The notes under the pieces are model-generated. The model was given only the letters and a program-made list of their open reading frames with translations. It was not told where the DNA came from and searched no databases. This document shows, in pieces, positions 1 to 8,731 of a stretch of 64,000 nucleotides of DNA. How positions within the stretch are numbered: position 1 is the stretch's first letter; the number at the start of each line of letters is the position of its first letter. Origin of the DNA: Candidatus Tokpelaia sp. (GTDB lineage: Bacteria > Pseudomonadota > Alphaproteobacteria > Rhizobiales > Rhizobiaceae); the NCBI RefSeq assembly GCF_008636115.1, contig NZ_QLZD01000027.1, forward strand, positions 1-64,000, written 5' to 3'. Both the position numbers and the translations under genes were made by a program.

Positions 1-77
1 GTGAGCCGTGAGCCGTGAGCCGTGAGCCGTGAGCCGTGAGCCGTGAGCCGTGAGCCGTGAGCCGTGAGCCGTGAGCC
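1..77. repeat. Heptamer tandem repeat (GTGAGCC x11)
   Basis: Eleven perfect head-to-tail copies of GTGAGCC run from the window edge, so the true array may be longer. A 7-bp unit is not a multiple of three, so a change in copy number would shift any reading frame across it. The same string GTGAGCCGTG occurs inside the repeat unit at about 3.0 kb, so this may be a slippage expansion of that element; that link is inference. Confidence 0.9.
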
Positions 78-254
78 GTTTATAGCGCCGCCGCGCCCTG
101 CCCGCAAGCCTTTTTTATTTAAAATGCCAATTCTGCTTGCTTCTTTTCCCGCGCAATTATAAAGCAATATTTGCAGTATAATCCAGGTTATCAGCGCCGG
201 GCAATATTTCCGCGAAGGCACGGCAACCTGCTCCTGATGCGTTATGAGGCCATT

Positions 255-2642
255 ATGACAGAAAAAAGCGGCAATCCCATAGCGGAAAAAACAAAACCGG
301 CGCGGGCTGAAGTGCCGCTTGTCTCTTTTATTATGAGCGGCGGGGTCGGCACGCGGCTGTGGCCGCTGTCACGGCAGGATTTTCCCAAGCAGTTTCACGA
401 TTTTTCCGGCAATGGCTCCATGCTGGCGCGCACAGTGCACCGCCTTAATTTTATCAATCGCCTGCGGCCTGAAAATTCTGCCAAAATGCCGGTTTACCTC
501 ATTGCCTCTGAGAGCCATGCTCCGCTGCTGGATAAAGAAATCAGCGGTCTGCCGCTTTATGGTGGCCAGCCGGTTTTTGAGCCGCTGGGGCGGAATACGG
601 CCGCCGCTGTGGCGCTGGCCTGTGCCATCAGCCTGCAAAATTACGGCGACAGCCTGGTGCTTATTGTCCCTTCCGACCATGATATTGAAACAGAAGAGCA
701 GTTTTGGCAAACTATTGAGGCAGGTATCCCGGCAGCGCAAGACGGTAAAATTGTTATTTTCGGCATTAAACCCGATAGACCGGAAACGGGCTATGGCTAT
801 ATTGAGATTGCCGCTAAAACCGGTGGGAAAGAACAGGTTTTTGATGTTTTGCAATTTAAGGAAAAGCCGGATAGCACCACGGCTGAGCGCTATTGCCGGG
901 CCGGCAATTTTCTCTGGAATTCCGGTATTTTTCTGTTTTCGGCAAAAATTATGCAACAGGCTTTTGCCCGCTTTGCTCCGGAGATAAAGCAGAATGTCTC
1001 TGCCGCTCTGGCTCAGGCGCGGCGCGATTTTTCCGGTCTATGGCTGCCTTTTGACGCTTATAAAGCCGTCCCTGCCGATTCGGTAGATTATGCTATTATG
1101 GAGCAGGCAGATAATATTGTGCTGGTGCCGGCGCGTTTCCGCTGGAATGATTTAGGCTCATGGCAATCGCTGCTGGATACGCCCGCCGGCAAAAAGAATC
1201 GTGACACTAACGGCAATGTTATTATCGGCGATGTTGTTGCCATTGATTGTGAGCGCAGTTATCTGCGCTCGCAAAGCGGGCTGCTTTCGGCAGTCGGGCT
1301 GAAAAATATGGCCGTTGTCGCCACGGGTGATGCCACTTTTATCGCCCCGGTTTCGCAAAGCCAGAATGTGCGCAAAATTGTAACCTCGCTGGAAAATTCC
1401 GGCAGGCTGGAAACCCGCTTTACCCCGGCGCCCGGCCGGCCGCCCGTGGCCGGAGCACATTTAAGCCGGGTTGAAAACTGGCTGTTTGAAGAGGCCTTGC
1501 CTTTATGGTCGACCAAAGGGGTTGATGACAAAGGCGGGTTTCATGAAGTGTTAAATTTTGACGGTCTGCCTTTACATAGAGATAAAAGAATGCGCACCCA
1601 GGCGCGGCAGGTTTACACCTTTGCCGTTGCCGGTGCCCGCGGCTGGCAAGGGCCGTATCGCGAACTTATTGCGCATGGGTTGGATTTTATTGAAAAAGGG
1701 CGGCTCGATAATGGCGGTTTTGTTGCGACATTTGACGCAGACGGCCATATTAAAGATACAACAGAAGATTTTTACGATCAAAGTTTTGTGCTGCTGGCTT
1801 TGGCGTATGCCCATGCCGGCGGTGAGCGCCGCGCGCGCAGGCTGGCGGAAGAAAGCTTTGCTTTTCTGGATAAATATTTGCTGGATAAAAGCGGCAAACC
1901 GGCCGGCACAAGGGGCTATTTTGAAACCCGGCAAAATGACCGCCCGCTGCGCCGTGCCAATCCGCATATGCATTTTTTGGAAACCTGTCTCGCCTGGTAT
2001 GAAGTGACAGGGGAAGCAGACTATCTCGATCGCGCCGCCAATATTGTAGACCTGTTCCGCAATATATTTTTTGACGCAGATAATTGGGCTTTGGGTGAAT
2101 TTTTTGACGCAGACTGGCAAAGAGCCAAAGGGGAGGCCGGTGATATTTGCGAGCCGGGCCATCATTTTGAATGGGCTTCGCTGCTCGTGGCCTATGAGCG
2201 CCACAAAACTGCCTTTGCCGCCCGGCAGGCCAATGATAAAACGGCCGATAATGCGCCGCATAATATTGTGCTTCTGGCGCGCAAGCTTTATGCTTCAGCC
2301 ATTGCCAGCGGCGTTAATCGCACCACCGGGCTTGCCTATAATTCTGTCTCGCGCTTTGGCACACCGATAGATTGTGCTACCCGCTCCTGGCCGCAAACGG
2401 AAGCGATTAAAGCGGCTATCGCTTTGGACAGTAATCACGGGCCGGATTTAAAGCCGGAAGTAGAAAGCCGCATTGCCCGCCTGTTTCGCTGGCATATTGA
2501 CACTGCGCCCAAAGGCCTGTGGATTGATGCGATTGACGAACAGGGGAAAGCGCGGTCACAATCTGTCCCCGCCTCTATTTTTTACCATTTAGTGGCGGCT
2601 TTGACGTATTATATGGATTTTGCCGCCGCACTCGAAAGCTGA
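255..2642 (+). CDS. Mannose-1-phosphate guanylyltransferase fused to AGE-family epimerase/isomerase
   Basis: A two-domain enzyme of about 795 residues. The N-terminal ~330 residues are a sugar-nucleotidyltransferase with the signature GGVGTRLWPLSR and a downstream FKEKPD block, as in GDP-mannose pyrophosphorylases (mannose-1-phosphate + GTP to GDP-mannose). The C-terminal ~390 residues resemble the (alpha/alpha)6-barrel N-acylglucosamine 2-epimerase/mannose isomerase family, with an NPHMHFLE motif and a late RSWPQTEAIKA block. Classical ManC fusions carry a cupin phosphomannose isomerase instead, so the AGE partner is a different solution to supplying mannose phosphate. I chose the ATG at 255 because GAGG lies 6 bp upstream; longer in-frame starts exist at 171 and 237. 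The likely role is GDP-mannose supply for surface polysaccharide. The substrate of the second domain is inferred. Confidence 0.85.
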   Translation: MTEKSGNPIAEKTKPARAEVPLVSFIMSGGVGTRLWPLSRQDFPKQFHDFSGNGSMLARTVHRLNFINRLRPENSAKMPVYLIASESHAPLLDKEISGLPLYGGQPVFEPLGRNTAAAVALACAISLQNYGDSLVLIVPSDHDIETEEQFWQTIEAGIPAAQDGKIVIFGIKPDRPETGYGYIEIAAKTGGKEQVFDVLQFKEKPDSTTAERYCRAGNFLWNSGIFLFSAKIMQQAFARFAPEIKQNVSAALAQARRDFSGLWLPFDAYKAVPADSVDYAIMEQADNIVLVPARFRWNDLGSWQSLLDTPAGKKNRDTNGNVIIGDVVAIDCERSYLRSQSGLLSAVGLKNMAVVATGDATFIAPVSQSQNVRKIVTSLENSGRLETRFTPAPGRPPVAGAHLSRVENWLFEEALPLWSTKGVDDKGGFHEVLNFDGLPLHRDKRMRTQARQVYTFAVAGARGWQGPYRELIAHGLDFIEKGRLDNGGFVATFDADGHIKDTTEDFYDQSFVLLALAYAHAGGERRARRLAEESFAFLDKYLLDKSGKPAGTRGYFETRQNDRPLRRANPHMHFLETCLAWYEVTGEADYLDRAANIVDLFRNIFFDADNWALGEFFDADWQRAKGEAGDICEPGHHFEWASLLVAYERHKTAFAARQANDKTADNAPHNIVLLARKLYASAIASGVNRTTGLAYNSVSRFGTPIDCATRSWPQTEAIKAAIALDSNHGPDLKPEVESRIARLFRWHIDTAPKGLWIDAIDEQGKARSQSVPASIFYHLVAALTYYMDFAAALES

Positions 2643-2887
2643 CAGGCACCACCCAAACAGTGCCGAAGCAGTATTGGCGGCGGGAAGATGCGGAGATAAA
2701 CATAAACGGGGCGGGTTAAAAATTGCGGTAGCCATTATAGCTGCCTGTGCCAATGATAAATTCAGCAAAGCACGGGACAGTTTTTTGGACGGGGCCGATA
2801 AAACCTGCAAAAGCGGGCTGCTATGCGCAAGAACTGCAAGTATAGAGCACCCGCTGCTCTCCGCGCCCGCACGCCTTGGCGAAAACC
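2643..2887. other. Intergenic, no gene recognised
   Basis: Between the mannose enzyme and the relic CRISPR element. Open frames exist on both strands but resemble no family and run into the downstream repeats. No RNA gene or clear promoter was seen. Confidence 0.5.
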
Positions 2888-3170
2888 AGTATAGCTCATC
2901 AGAAACCGCAGGTGCGCGCGAAGCGTGCAAACCGCAGGTGCGCGCAAGCCGTGCAAACAGCGCCCGGGTTGGGAGGCTTTGGGCGCAACAAAGAACAGGC
3001 GCGCGTGAGCCGTGCAAACAGCGCCCGGGTTGGACAGGCTAGCCTGTGGCGGCGGGCGCAGCAAAGAACAGGCGCGCGTAAGCCGTGCAAACAGCGCCCG
3101 GGTTGGGGGGCTTTGGGCGCAGCAAAGAACAGGCGCGCGTAAGCCGTGCAAAATGCGGTCACGCCGCAAC
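2888..3170 (-). repeat. CRISPR repeat split in the middle by an expanded tandem element
   Basis: Bases 2888-2905 match the first 18 bases of the 36-bp CRISPR repeat of this genome with one mismatch. Bases 3153-3170 match the last 18 bases with one mismatch. Between them are 247 bp of tandem repeats: two 26-bp units (2906-2931, 2932-2957) beginning CCGCAGGTGCGCGC, then three longer units (2958-3018, 3019-3091, 3092-3152; 61, 73 and 61 bp) each beginning CAGCGCCCGGGTTGG and ending with GCCGTGCAAA. The 26-bp unit can fold as GCGCGC-GAA-GCGTGC. A similar 26-bp unit sits at the same point in the degenerate repeat at 26479. Strand is given in crRNA orientation. Confidence 0.85.
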
Positions 3171-3218
3171 TGGTCAGGGACGCTCCAGGGGGCGGATTTT
3201 ATTATAGCTAATCAAGAA
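3171..3218 (-). CRISPR. Relic spacer and decayed CRISPR repeat start
   Basis: Exactly 30 bp after the right half of the split repeat (the spacer length of the main array), a sequence at 3201 begins ATTATAGCTAATCA. It matches the first 14 bases of the CRISPR repeat with one mismatch and then decays into AT-rich DNA. The 30-bp interval 3171-3200 therefore sits where a spacer would. Together with 2888-3170 this reads as the remains of a small array about 14 kb from cas9. Confidence 0.6.
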
Positions 3219-3471
3219 TTATAAATTAAAAATCAACAGCTTATATTTTTGTATCTGTCAAACCGGCATTAAAATATCAATAAGTTAGTGGCGTTTTGTC
3301 AAACCTTTTTACTATCTCAAATCCGATACGCTATCCGCTTTGTGTATCAAAAAATGGGGATTTTATGTAAACAAGGGGATTTGCCTGCATTTTGTGGTAG
3401 ACAAGCTTCGGTTGACAAAACAGGCTGTTTTTCTGTTTTGGTTGCACAGGCGGCAAGGCAACTGCGCCCCA
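3219..3471. other. Intergenic, nothing recognised
   Basis: AT-richer DNA with short open frames only. No family, RNA gene or repeat was recognised. Confidence 0.5.
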
Positions 3472-4028
3472 CTATACGCTATTATCAGCAGTAAGCCCTA
3501 AATATATCGCGCACGCTTTTACGGCAGGCATGCTCACCCGAAAATAGAGGCGGCACGCGGTTTCACCGCCTTCATGAACTATCTTCCGGAATTCATCTTT
3601 TGGCATCAAAAAAAGCCGCAACAAACCGGTTTGCCTCCCACTCCGCGCGCTTATGTTGCTCATCACCATTTTTTATATAATGTGTGGCGAGCATTGATAT
3701 ATCGGGCTTATTCTGTTTAGCCAGACTTAAATGCAAAATCAAATAAGCCAGGCTCATGCGCAACTGTGAACCGATCTCAGGCAAGGGAGGCTATTGGCGA
3801 CAGATACATCTTCCAATCTGACAAAGACTTCGTGATAAGCGATCCGCTTTCGCTATCTTCATCACCGCCAGAGCCTGATTTTATTGTTCCGCCAAGACCT
3901 TTAACTGTTGCAAAAATATCATCACCCGCTTTAAAGCCAGGCTTGGCGGCAACCTTTTCCGCTAAATTTTCAACGATTTGTCTGGGGAGACAGGTCGGCA
4001 TAGGCGTAATAAACCGGTCAGTTGTCAT
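3472..4028 (-). pseudogene. ImmA/IrrE-type metallopeptidase (DUF955), broken
   Basis: The minus strand encodes the parts of one protein in different frames. First comes MTTDRFITPMP up to a TGA. In the same frame after the stop comes RFTVAHEPG, the position of the zinc motif HExGH. The next frame gives AYLILHLSLA and AEWEANRF, typical of the second part of the zincin. Another frame shift gives LMPKDEFRKIV to the final stop. ImmA/IrrE peptidases usually cleave XRE-type repressors in mobile elements or stress responses. With one internal stop and at least two frameshifts it is almost certainly non-functional. The upstream small gene on the same strand may belong to the same decayed unit. Confidence 0.75.
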
Positions 4029-4240
4029 GGCACAACCCTTTATAGACGAGGCCAGGGGACGCCCCTCACCCCTGATCAATGAACCAGAGAGCTGCCTGGC
4101 GCGGGCAGCAGATTATTTGCCCTTGTGGCAAACCGGGCACAGGCAATCGGAAACAGCGAGGCAAAATGCCATGCCTGACCACAGTCTGAATGATGAAATG
4201 AGGTAAGCGGCGGCCGCGAAAACAGAGCTATTTTCCCTTT

Positions 4241-4609
4241 TTATGCCGCAGCAAACTCCGGCTGAAAAAAGCGAGCAGCGCCTCCGGCACGCTCAGGCAA
4301 ACTGCACTGCCACAATTTGACCAGCCTGTCTTTCTTTAAATCAGCCGGGTCACTCTTTTCCGGCAGCATTATATCACAATCAGGGACAAAGAGAGCTCCG
4401 CCAAAAAACATTTTTATTTTTTCAAACTCATCGGCCCTTATTACCCGCGTCTCCTGCCCCGGCGCAGTATTAAGCATACGCGTCTTCTGCAATGGTGTCA
4501 GCCCAAAAAAATCAGCCGGGTTTTTCCGCGATCCCCTGCTCATAGCATCAAGATTCTGCTCTATACGCGTCCGTATATCTTCCCGTAAATTCATTCCTCC
4601 TATCTTCAT
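4241..4609 (-). CDS. Hypothetical protein (122 aa)
   Basis: An intact frame of 122 residues without a recognised domain. It starts MKIGGMNLREDIRTRIEQ, and the N-terminal charged helix followed by a short basic loop resembles a phage-repressor-like start, but no convincing helix-turn-helix can be assigned. It lies upstream of, and on the same strand as, the broken ImmA/IrrE gene, and repressor-ImmA pairs are common on mobile elements, so a decayed repressor is one possibility. An AGGAGG lies too close to the second ATG (4594) to use it, so the ATG at 4609 is preferred. It could also be non-coding. Confidence 0.45.
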   Translation of the reverse strand: MKIGGMNLREDIRTRIEQNLDAMSRGSRKNPADFFGLTPLQKTRMLNTAPGQETRVIRADEFEKIKMFFGGALFVPDCDIMLPEKSDPADLKKDRLVKLWQCSLPERAGGAARFFQPEFAAA

Positions 4610-5115
4610 TATATTCCAGGAGAAGAAAATAGCAAAGATAGATATTTTCTATTACAAAAAACTATCTATATCTCTATCTGCAATCTTAGGTAGAGATATA
4701 AAAACATACACTTTGCCAAAAATTTATGTGTATACCGCAGAGGGCAGATTATTTTTGCACTAATCCGGCTTTATACTCGTGCTCCTACTTGTTCTTATCC
4801 CTTAAATCAGCCAAAATTTATTTGGCAGCGGCTTTAACCGGCCGGGCGCAAAATCCAACAAAATAAGGATTTGTTTATCTATTTATATAAATATCTACGC
4901 ATACTTGCAGGACTGGTAGATTTTAAAGCCGCTAAAAGCTCGGTTTACCAGGAAAAATCTTCATAAAAAGGTAACAAATGCTACGACAAAACGCCAACAG
5001 AAGCAGAACGGAATTTACAATTTACCTGTTATGCCCTTTTAAACGGAAAGTTAAGTTGCCCTCTTCTAAAGTGGAATGATTCCCCCGAATAAACAGTTTT
5101 AAAAGCTAGATTTTC
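4610..5115. other. AT-rich intergenic region
   Basis: About 500 bp of AT-rich sequence upstream of the XRE regulator. Around 4985-5090 one frame reads KTPTEAERNL, faintly like the N-terminus of DUF559 endonuclease-like proteins, but it is too short and degraded to call. No RNA gene was recognised. Confidence 0.4.
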
Positions 5116-5529
5116 ATGAGTAAAACCAAAAAACAACCCGACCCTATTGATATTTATGTCGGTGGTCGCATTCGCCTGCAGCGCAATTTAAAAAACATGA
5201 CCCAGCAGCAATTAGGGGAGCAATTAGGGGTAACATTTCAGCAAATCCAGAAATATGAAAAGGGAACAAACCGTGTCGGCGCCAGCCGGCTGCAGGCGAT
5301 TTCCGAAATATTGGAAGCGCCGGTTTCCTTCTTCTTTTCCAATCCCGAAGAAGACGGGCTTTTTACAATGAAGAAAGAAGGCTTTGCCGAAGAAGGAAGC
5401 CCCCCGCCGGATTGGCAATGCTCCTCGGCGGAAGGAGCGCAGCTTATCCGCGCTTTTACCCGGATACAGGATCCGCAAGTGCGCCGCAAAATTATCGCTT
5501 TGACCAAAGTTCTGGCAGGCGGTGCCTGA
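5116..5529 (+). CDS. XRE/Cro-CI family transcriptional regulator
   Basis: A 137-residue DNA-binding protein. The helix-turn-helix spans roughly residues 16-72 (RIRLQRNLKNMTQQQLGEQ, then FQQIQKYEKGTNRV, then LQAISEIL), followed by a C-terminal tail ending in a predicted helix (RKIIALTKVL). This type of XRE protein sits directly upstream of metK in many Hyphomicrobiales, and the same order is kept here with a 155-bp gap to metK. It is probably a core regulator of the family rather than a phage repressor. Target sites cannot be seen from the sequence. Confidence 0.9.
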   Translation: MSKTKKQPDPIDIYVGGRIRLQRNLKNMTQQQLGEQLGVTFQQIQKYEKGTNRVGASRLQAISEILEAPVSFFFSNPEEDGLFTMKKEGFAEEGSPPPDWQCSSAEGAQLIRAFTRIQDPQVRRKIIALTKVLAGGA

Positions 5530-5590
5530 AGCAGGCAATAGCCGGAGACTTTGGCGCCGACACAAGGCCAAGGCCGCCGGAGAGCAAAGA

Positions 5591-5634
5591 GAGAGCCGGA
5601 CACGGCTCTCACCGCTGCGGGCTTGCAAGCGGCA
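5591..5634 (+). promoter_or_regulatory. Two stem-loops in the metK leader
   Basis: GAGAGCC at 5591-5597 pairs perfectly with GGCTCTC at 5604-5610, and CCGCT at 5612-5616 pairs with AGCGG at 5628-5632. They lie 50-95 bp upstream of the metK start. I could not match them to a known SAM-binding riboswitch class, so they may be an attenuator or simply a structured leader. Confidence 0.35.
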
Positions 5635-5684
5635 AAGCTTTGCTTTAGATATTGCGGCCGATAAATTGCATTTAAGGGAAAATT

Positions 5685-6954
<1,270 letters not shown>

Positions 6955-6968
<14 letters not shown>

Positions 6969-7815
6969 GCACAGGCCGGCACAGGCCGGGAGCCGCAACC
7001 CGGCCGGATCAACAGCAATGCCGGCAAGGCAAGGGGCCTTTTTCGGCCGCCGCAAGGGCCGGCCGCTGCGGGAGCAACAGCGAGAACTGTTTGCGGCTTT
7101 GCTGCCGGAATTGCAACTGGATTTAAGCCGCCCTGCCCCGCGCGATTTGCGCGGCTTATTTGCTGCGCGCCCCGCCTCCCCAACCAGGCGTGACTTGTTT
7201 GCTGCGCGCTTGCCGCCACAGGCTAGCCTGTCCAACCCGGGCGTTTTATTTACCGCCCCGGCAGCGCTTGCCGGCACAGTGGAAAATGTGCGGCTGGAAA
7301 TCGGCTTTGGCGGCGGCGAGCATTTATTGCATGAGGCCGCACGCCGGCCGGCAAGCGGTTTTATCGGCATTGAGCCATTTGTCAACGGCATGGCAAAAAT
7401 GCTGGCGGCTCTGGCTGCCGCACCGCAAAAAGCGGCCAATATCCGCCTTTATCATAATGACGCGCTGCAAATACTAAATTGGTTGCCCGCTAACAGCCTT
7501 GCCGGCATTGATATTTTTTACCCCGATCCATGGCCGAAGAAAAAACACTGGAAACGCCGTTTTATCAATGCCGGAACGCTTGAGCATTTTGCCCGCCTGC
7601 TGCAAAGCGGCGGTATTTTGCGTTTTGCCTCTGATATAGACAGCTATATTAACCAGGTTTTGCAACTTATGCGCGACCATAAGGCTTTTTCATGGGCTGC
7701 AGAAACAGCAAAAGACTGGCAAATACCGTATAACGCCTGGCCCGGCACTCGTTATGAGGCCAAAGCCCGGCAGGCAGGGCGCAAACCCGCTTATCTCACT
7801 TTTATCCGCCGCTAA
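6955..7815 (+). CDS. trmB: tRNA (guanine-N7-)-methyltransferase with in-frame repeat insertion
   Basis: Uses SAM to make m7G46 in the tRNA variable loop. Family blocks are [13 protein letters not shown] (residues 27-39), [14 protein letters not shown] (SAM site, about 112-125), the [12 protein letters not shown] region, and [17 protein letters not shown]. The protein has 286 residues against about 230-240 usually. The excess is an Arg/Ala/Pro-rich segment at about residues 66-104. The DNA coding for it holds a 32-bp stretch (7212-7243) identical, inverted, to 3022-3053 in the tandem element at 2.9 kb. The frame is kept and the catalytic blocks lie downstream, so the enzyme is probably active. 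The start overlaps the metK stop. Confidence 0.93.
7190..7245 (-). repeat. Dispersed palindromic element inside trmB
   Basis: Bases 7212-7243 (GCCGCCACAGG...CCCGGGCG) are the exact reverse complement of 3022-3053, with weaker similarity on the 5' side (TTTGCTGCGC). The core contains the palindrome ACAGGCTAGCCTGT. It is translated as [10 protein letters not shown], so it adds surface residues to TrmB without breaking the frame. Confidence 0.85.
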
Positions 7816-7920
7816 TTGCCGCAGACGCATTCTTTTATCGCCCTTTTGTCACCTGCCCTGCCCGGCGCCGCAAGCAGGCGCGGTTCAGGCCGCCTTTGCC
7901 TGCCCCCACCAAGACTATGC

Positions 7921-7949
7921 TTGCATTTTGCCCCAAACAGTTCTATATT
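7921..7949 (+). promoter_or_regulatory. Predicted sigma-70-type promoter of the rimP-nusA-infB operon
   Basis: TTGCAT (7921-7926), a 17-bp spacer and TATATT (7944-7949) lie about 90 bp upstream of rimP, in the only sizeable gap before the operon. The call is by motif only. Confidence 0.5.
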
Positions 7950-7975
7950 GGGCGAAATTCTTGGTCGGACAGGCA

Positions 7976-8004
7976 AGAGTGGGCCCTAAAGCCTGCTCTT
8001 TTTT
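7976..8004 (+). terminator. Hairpin with T-run in the rimP leader (attenuator-like)
   Basis: AGAGTGGGC pairs with GCCTGCTCT (9 bp, two G-U pairs) around a CCTAAA loop and is followed by five T. It lies between the predicted promoter and the rimP start, so it would act within the leader transcript rather than after a gene. It could instead terminate read-through from trmB. Confidence 0.5.
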
Positions 8005-8038
8005 GTTAATAAAGGCAGCGTAATACAGGTTTTTCATA

Positions 8039-8653
8039 GTGGCAATACAGCATAATCAGCAGCAGACAGAGGCAAATTCTTTTGCCGATGAGTCGTTTTT
8101 GCAGCCGCCGGCCGGGGTGGAGGCGCGTATTATTGCCCTTATTGCCCCGGTTTGCGAAGAGGCCGGCTTTCGTCTTGTGCGGGTGCGTCTGCTTGGCCTT
8201 AACGGCCTGACCTTGCAAATCATGGCCGAGCGCGGCAACGGCACGATGACAGTTGAAGATTGTGAGCAATTAAGCCGCGATATTTCGCCGCTGCTTGATG
8301 CGGAAAATGTGATTGACCAACATTATAATCTGGAAATTTCCTCCCCCGGTATTGACCGGCCGCTCATGCGCAAATCTGATTTTGCTGCCTGGTGCGGCCA
8401 TTTGGCAAAAATTGCCATGCAAAACCCGGTTGCGGGGCAGAAGAAATTTCGCGGCATAATTATGGCAGCAGAAGGGGATTATCTCACTTTGTGCTATGAG
8501 GCAGAGGCAGCCGGCGAAGTTACAATAAACCTGCCTTTTGCCGATATTGCCGAGGCCAGTCTGGTGCTGACAGAGGCGCTTATCCGCGCTGTCCTGCAAC
8601 AAGGCAAACAAAAAGCGCGGCAATCAGACGCAGGCAGAACATTGAAGGCATAA
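8039..8653 (+). CDS. rimP: Ribosome maturation factor RimP
   Basis: A 204-residue 30S-subunit assembly factor. The N-terminal alpha/beta domain has VRVRLLGLNGLTLQIMAE and the TVEDCEQLSRDISPLLD helix, followed by the family signature YNLEISSPGIDRPL; an SH3-like C-terminal domain includes FRGIIMAAEGDYLTL. The start is GTG at 8039. It is the first gene of the conserved rimP-nusA-ylxR-infB-rbfA-truB operon, 78 bp ahead of nusA, behind a predicted promoter and a leader hairpin. Confidence 0.95.
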   Translation: MAIQHNQQQTEANSFADESFLQPPAGVEARIIALIAPVCEEAGFRLVRVRLLGLNGLTLQIMAERGNGTMTVEDCEQLSRDISPLLDAENVIDQHYNLEISSPGIDRPLMRKSDFAAWCGHLAKIAMQNPVAGQKKFRGIIMAAEGDYLTLCYEAEAAGEVTINLPFADIAEASLVLTEALIRAVLQQGKQKARQSDAGRTLKA

Positions 8654-8731
8654 AGTACAGCCGGTTGGGCGGGTCTGCAAGAGCCGCCGCTATTATCAGG
8701 CTGAGATTGAGTAAATTTGAGGAGAATACTG

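Noticed and set aside
2589-3224. Overlapping Arg/Ala/Cys-rich frames on both strands
   Set aside because: They translate the tandem element in all frames; no family, and composition follows the repeat.
4985-5095. DUF559-like endonuclease remnant (KTPTEAERNL)
   Set aside because: Only a short resemblance, with no further domain blocks.
5530-5684. SAM riboswitch upstream of metK
   Set aside because: Two hairpins are present, but the conserved core of known SAM-binding classes could not be recognised.
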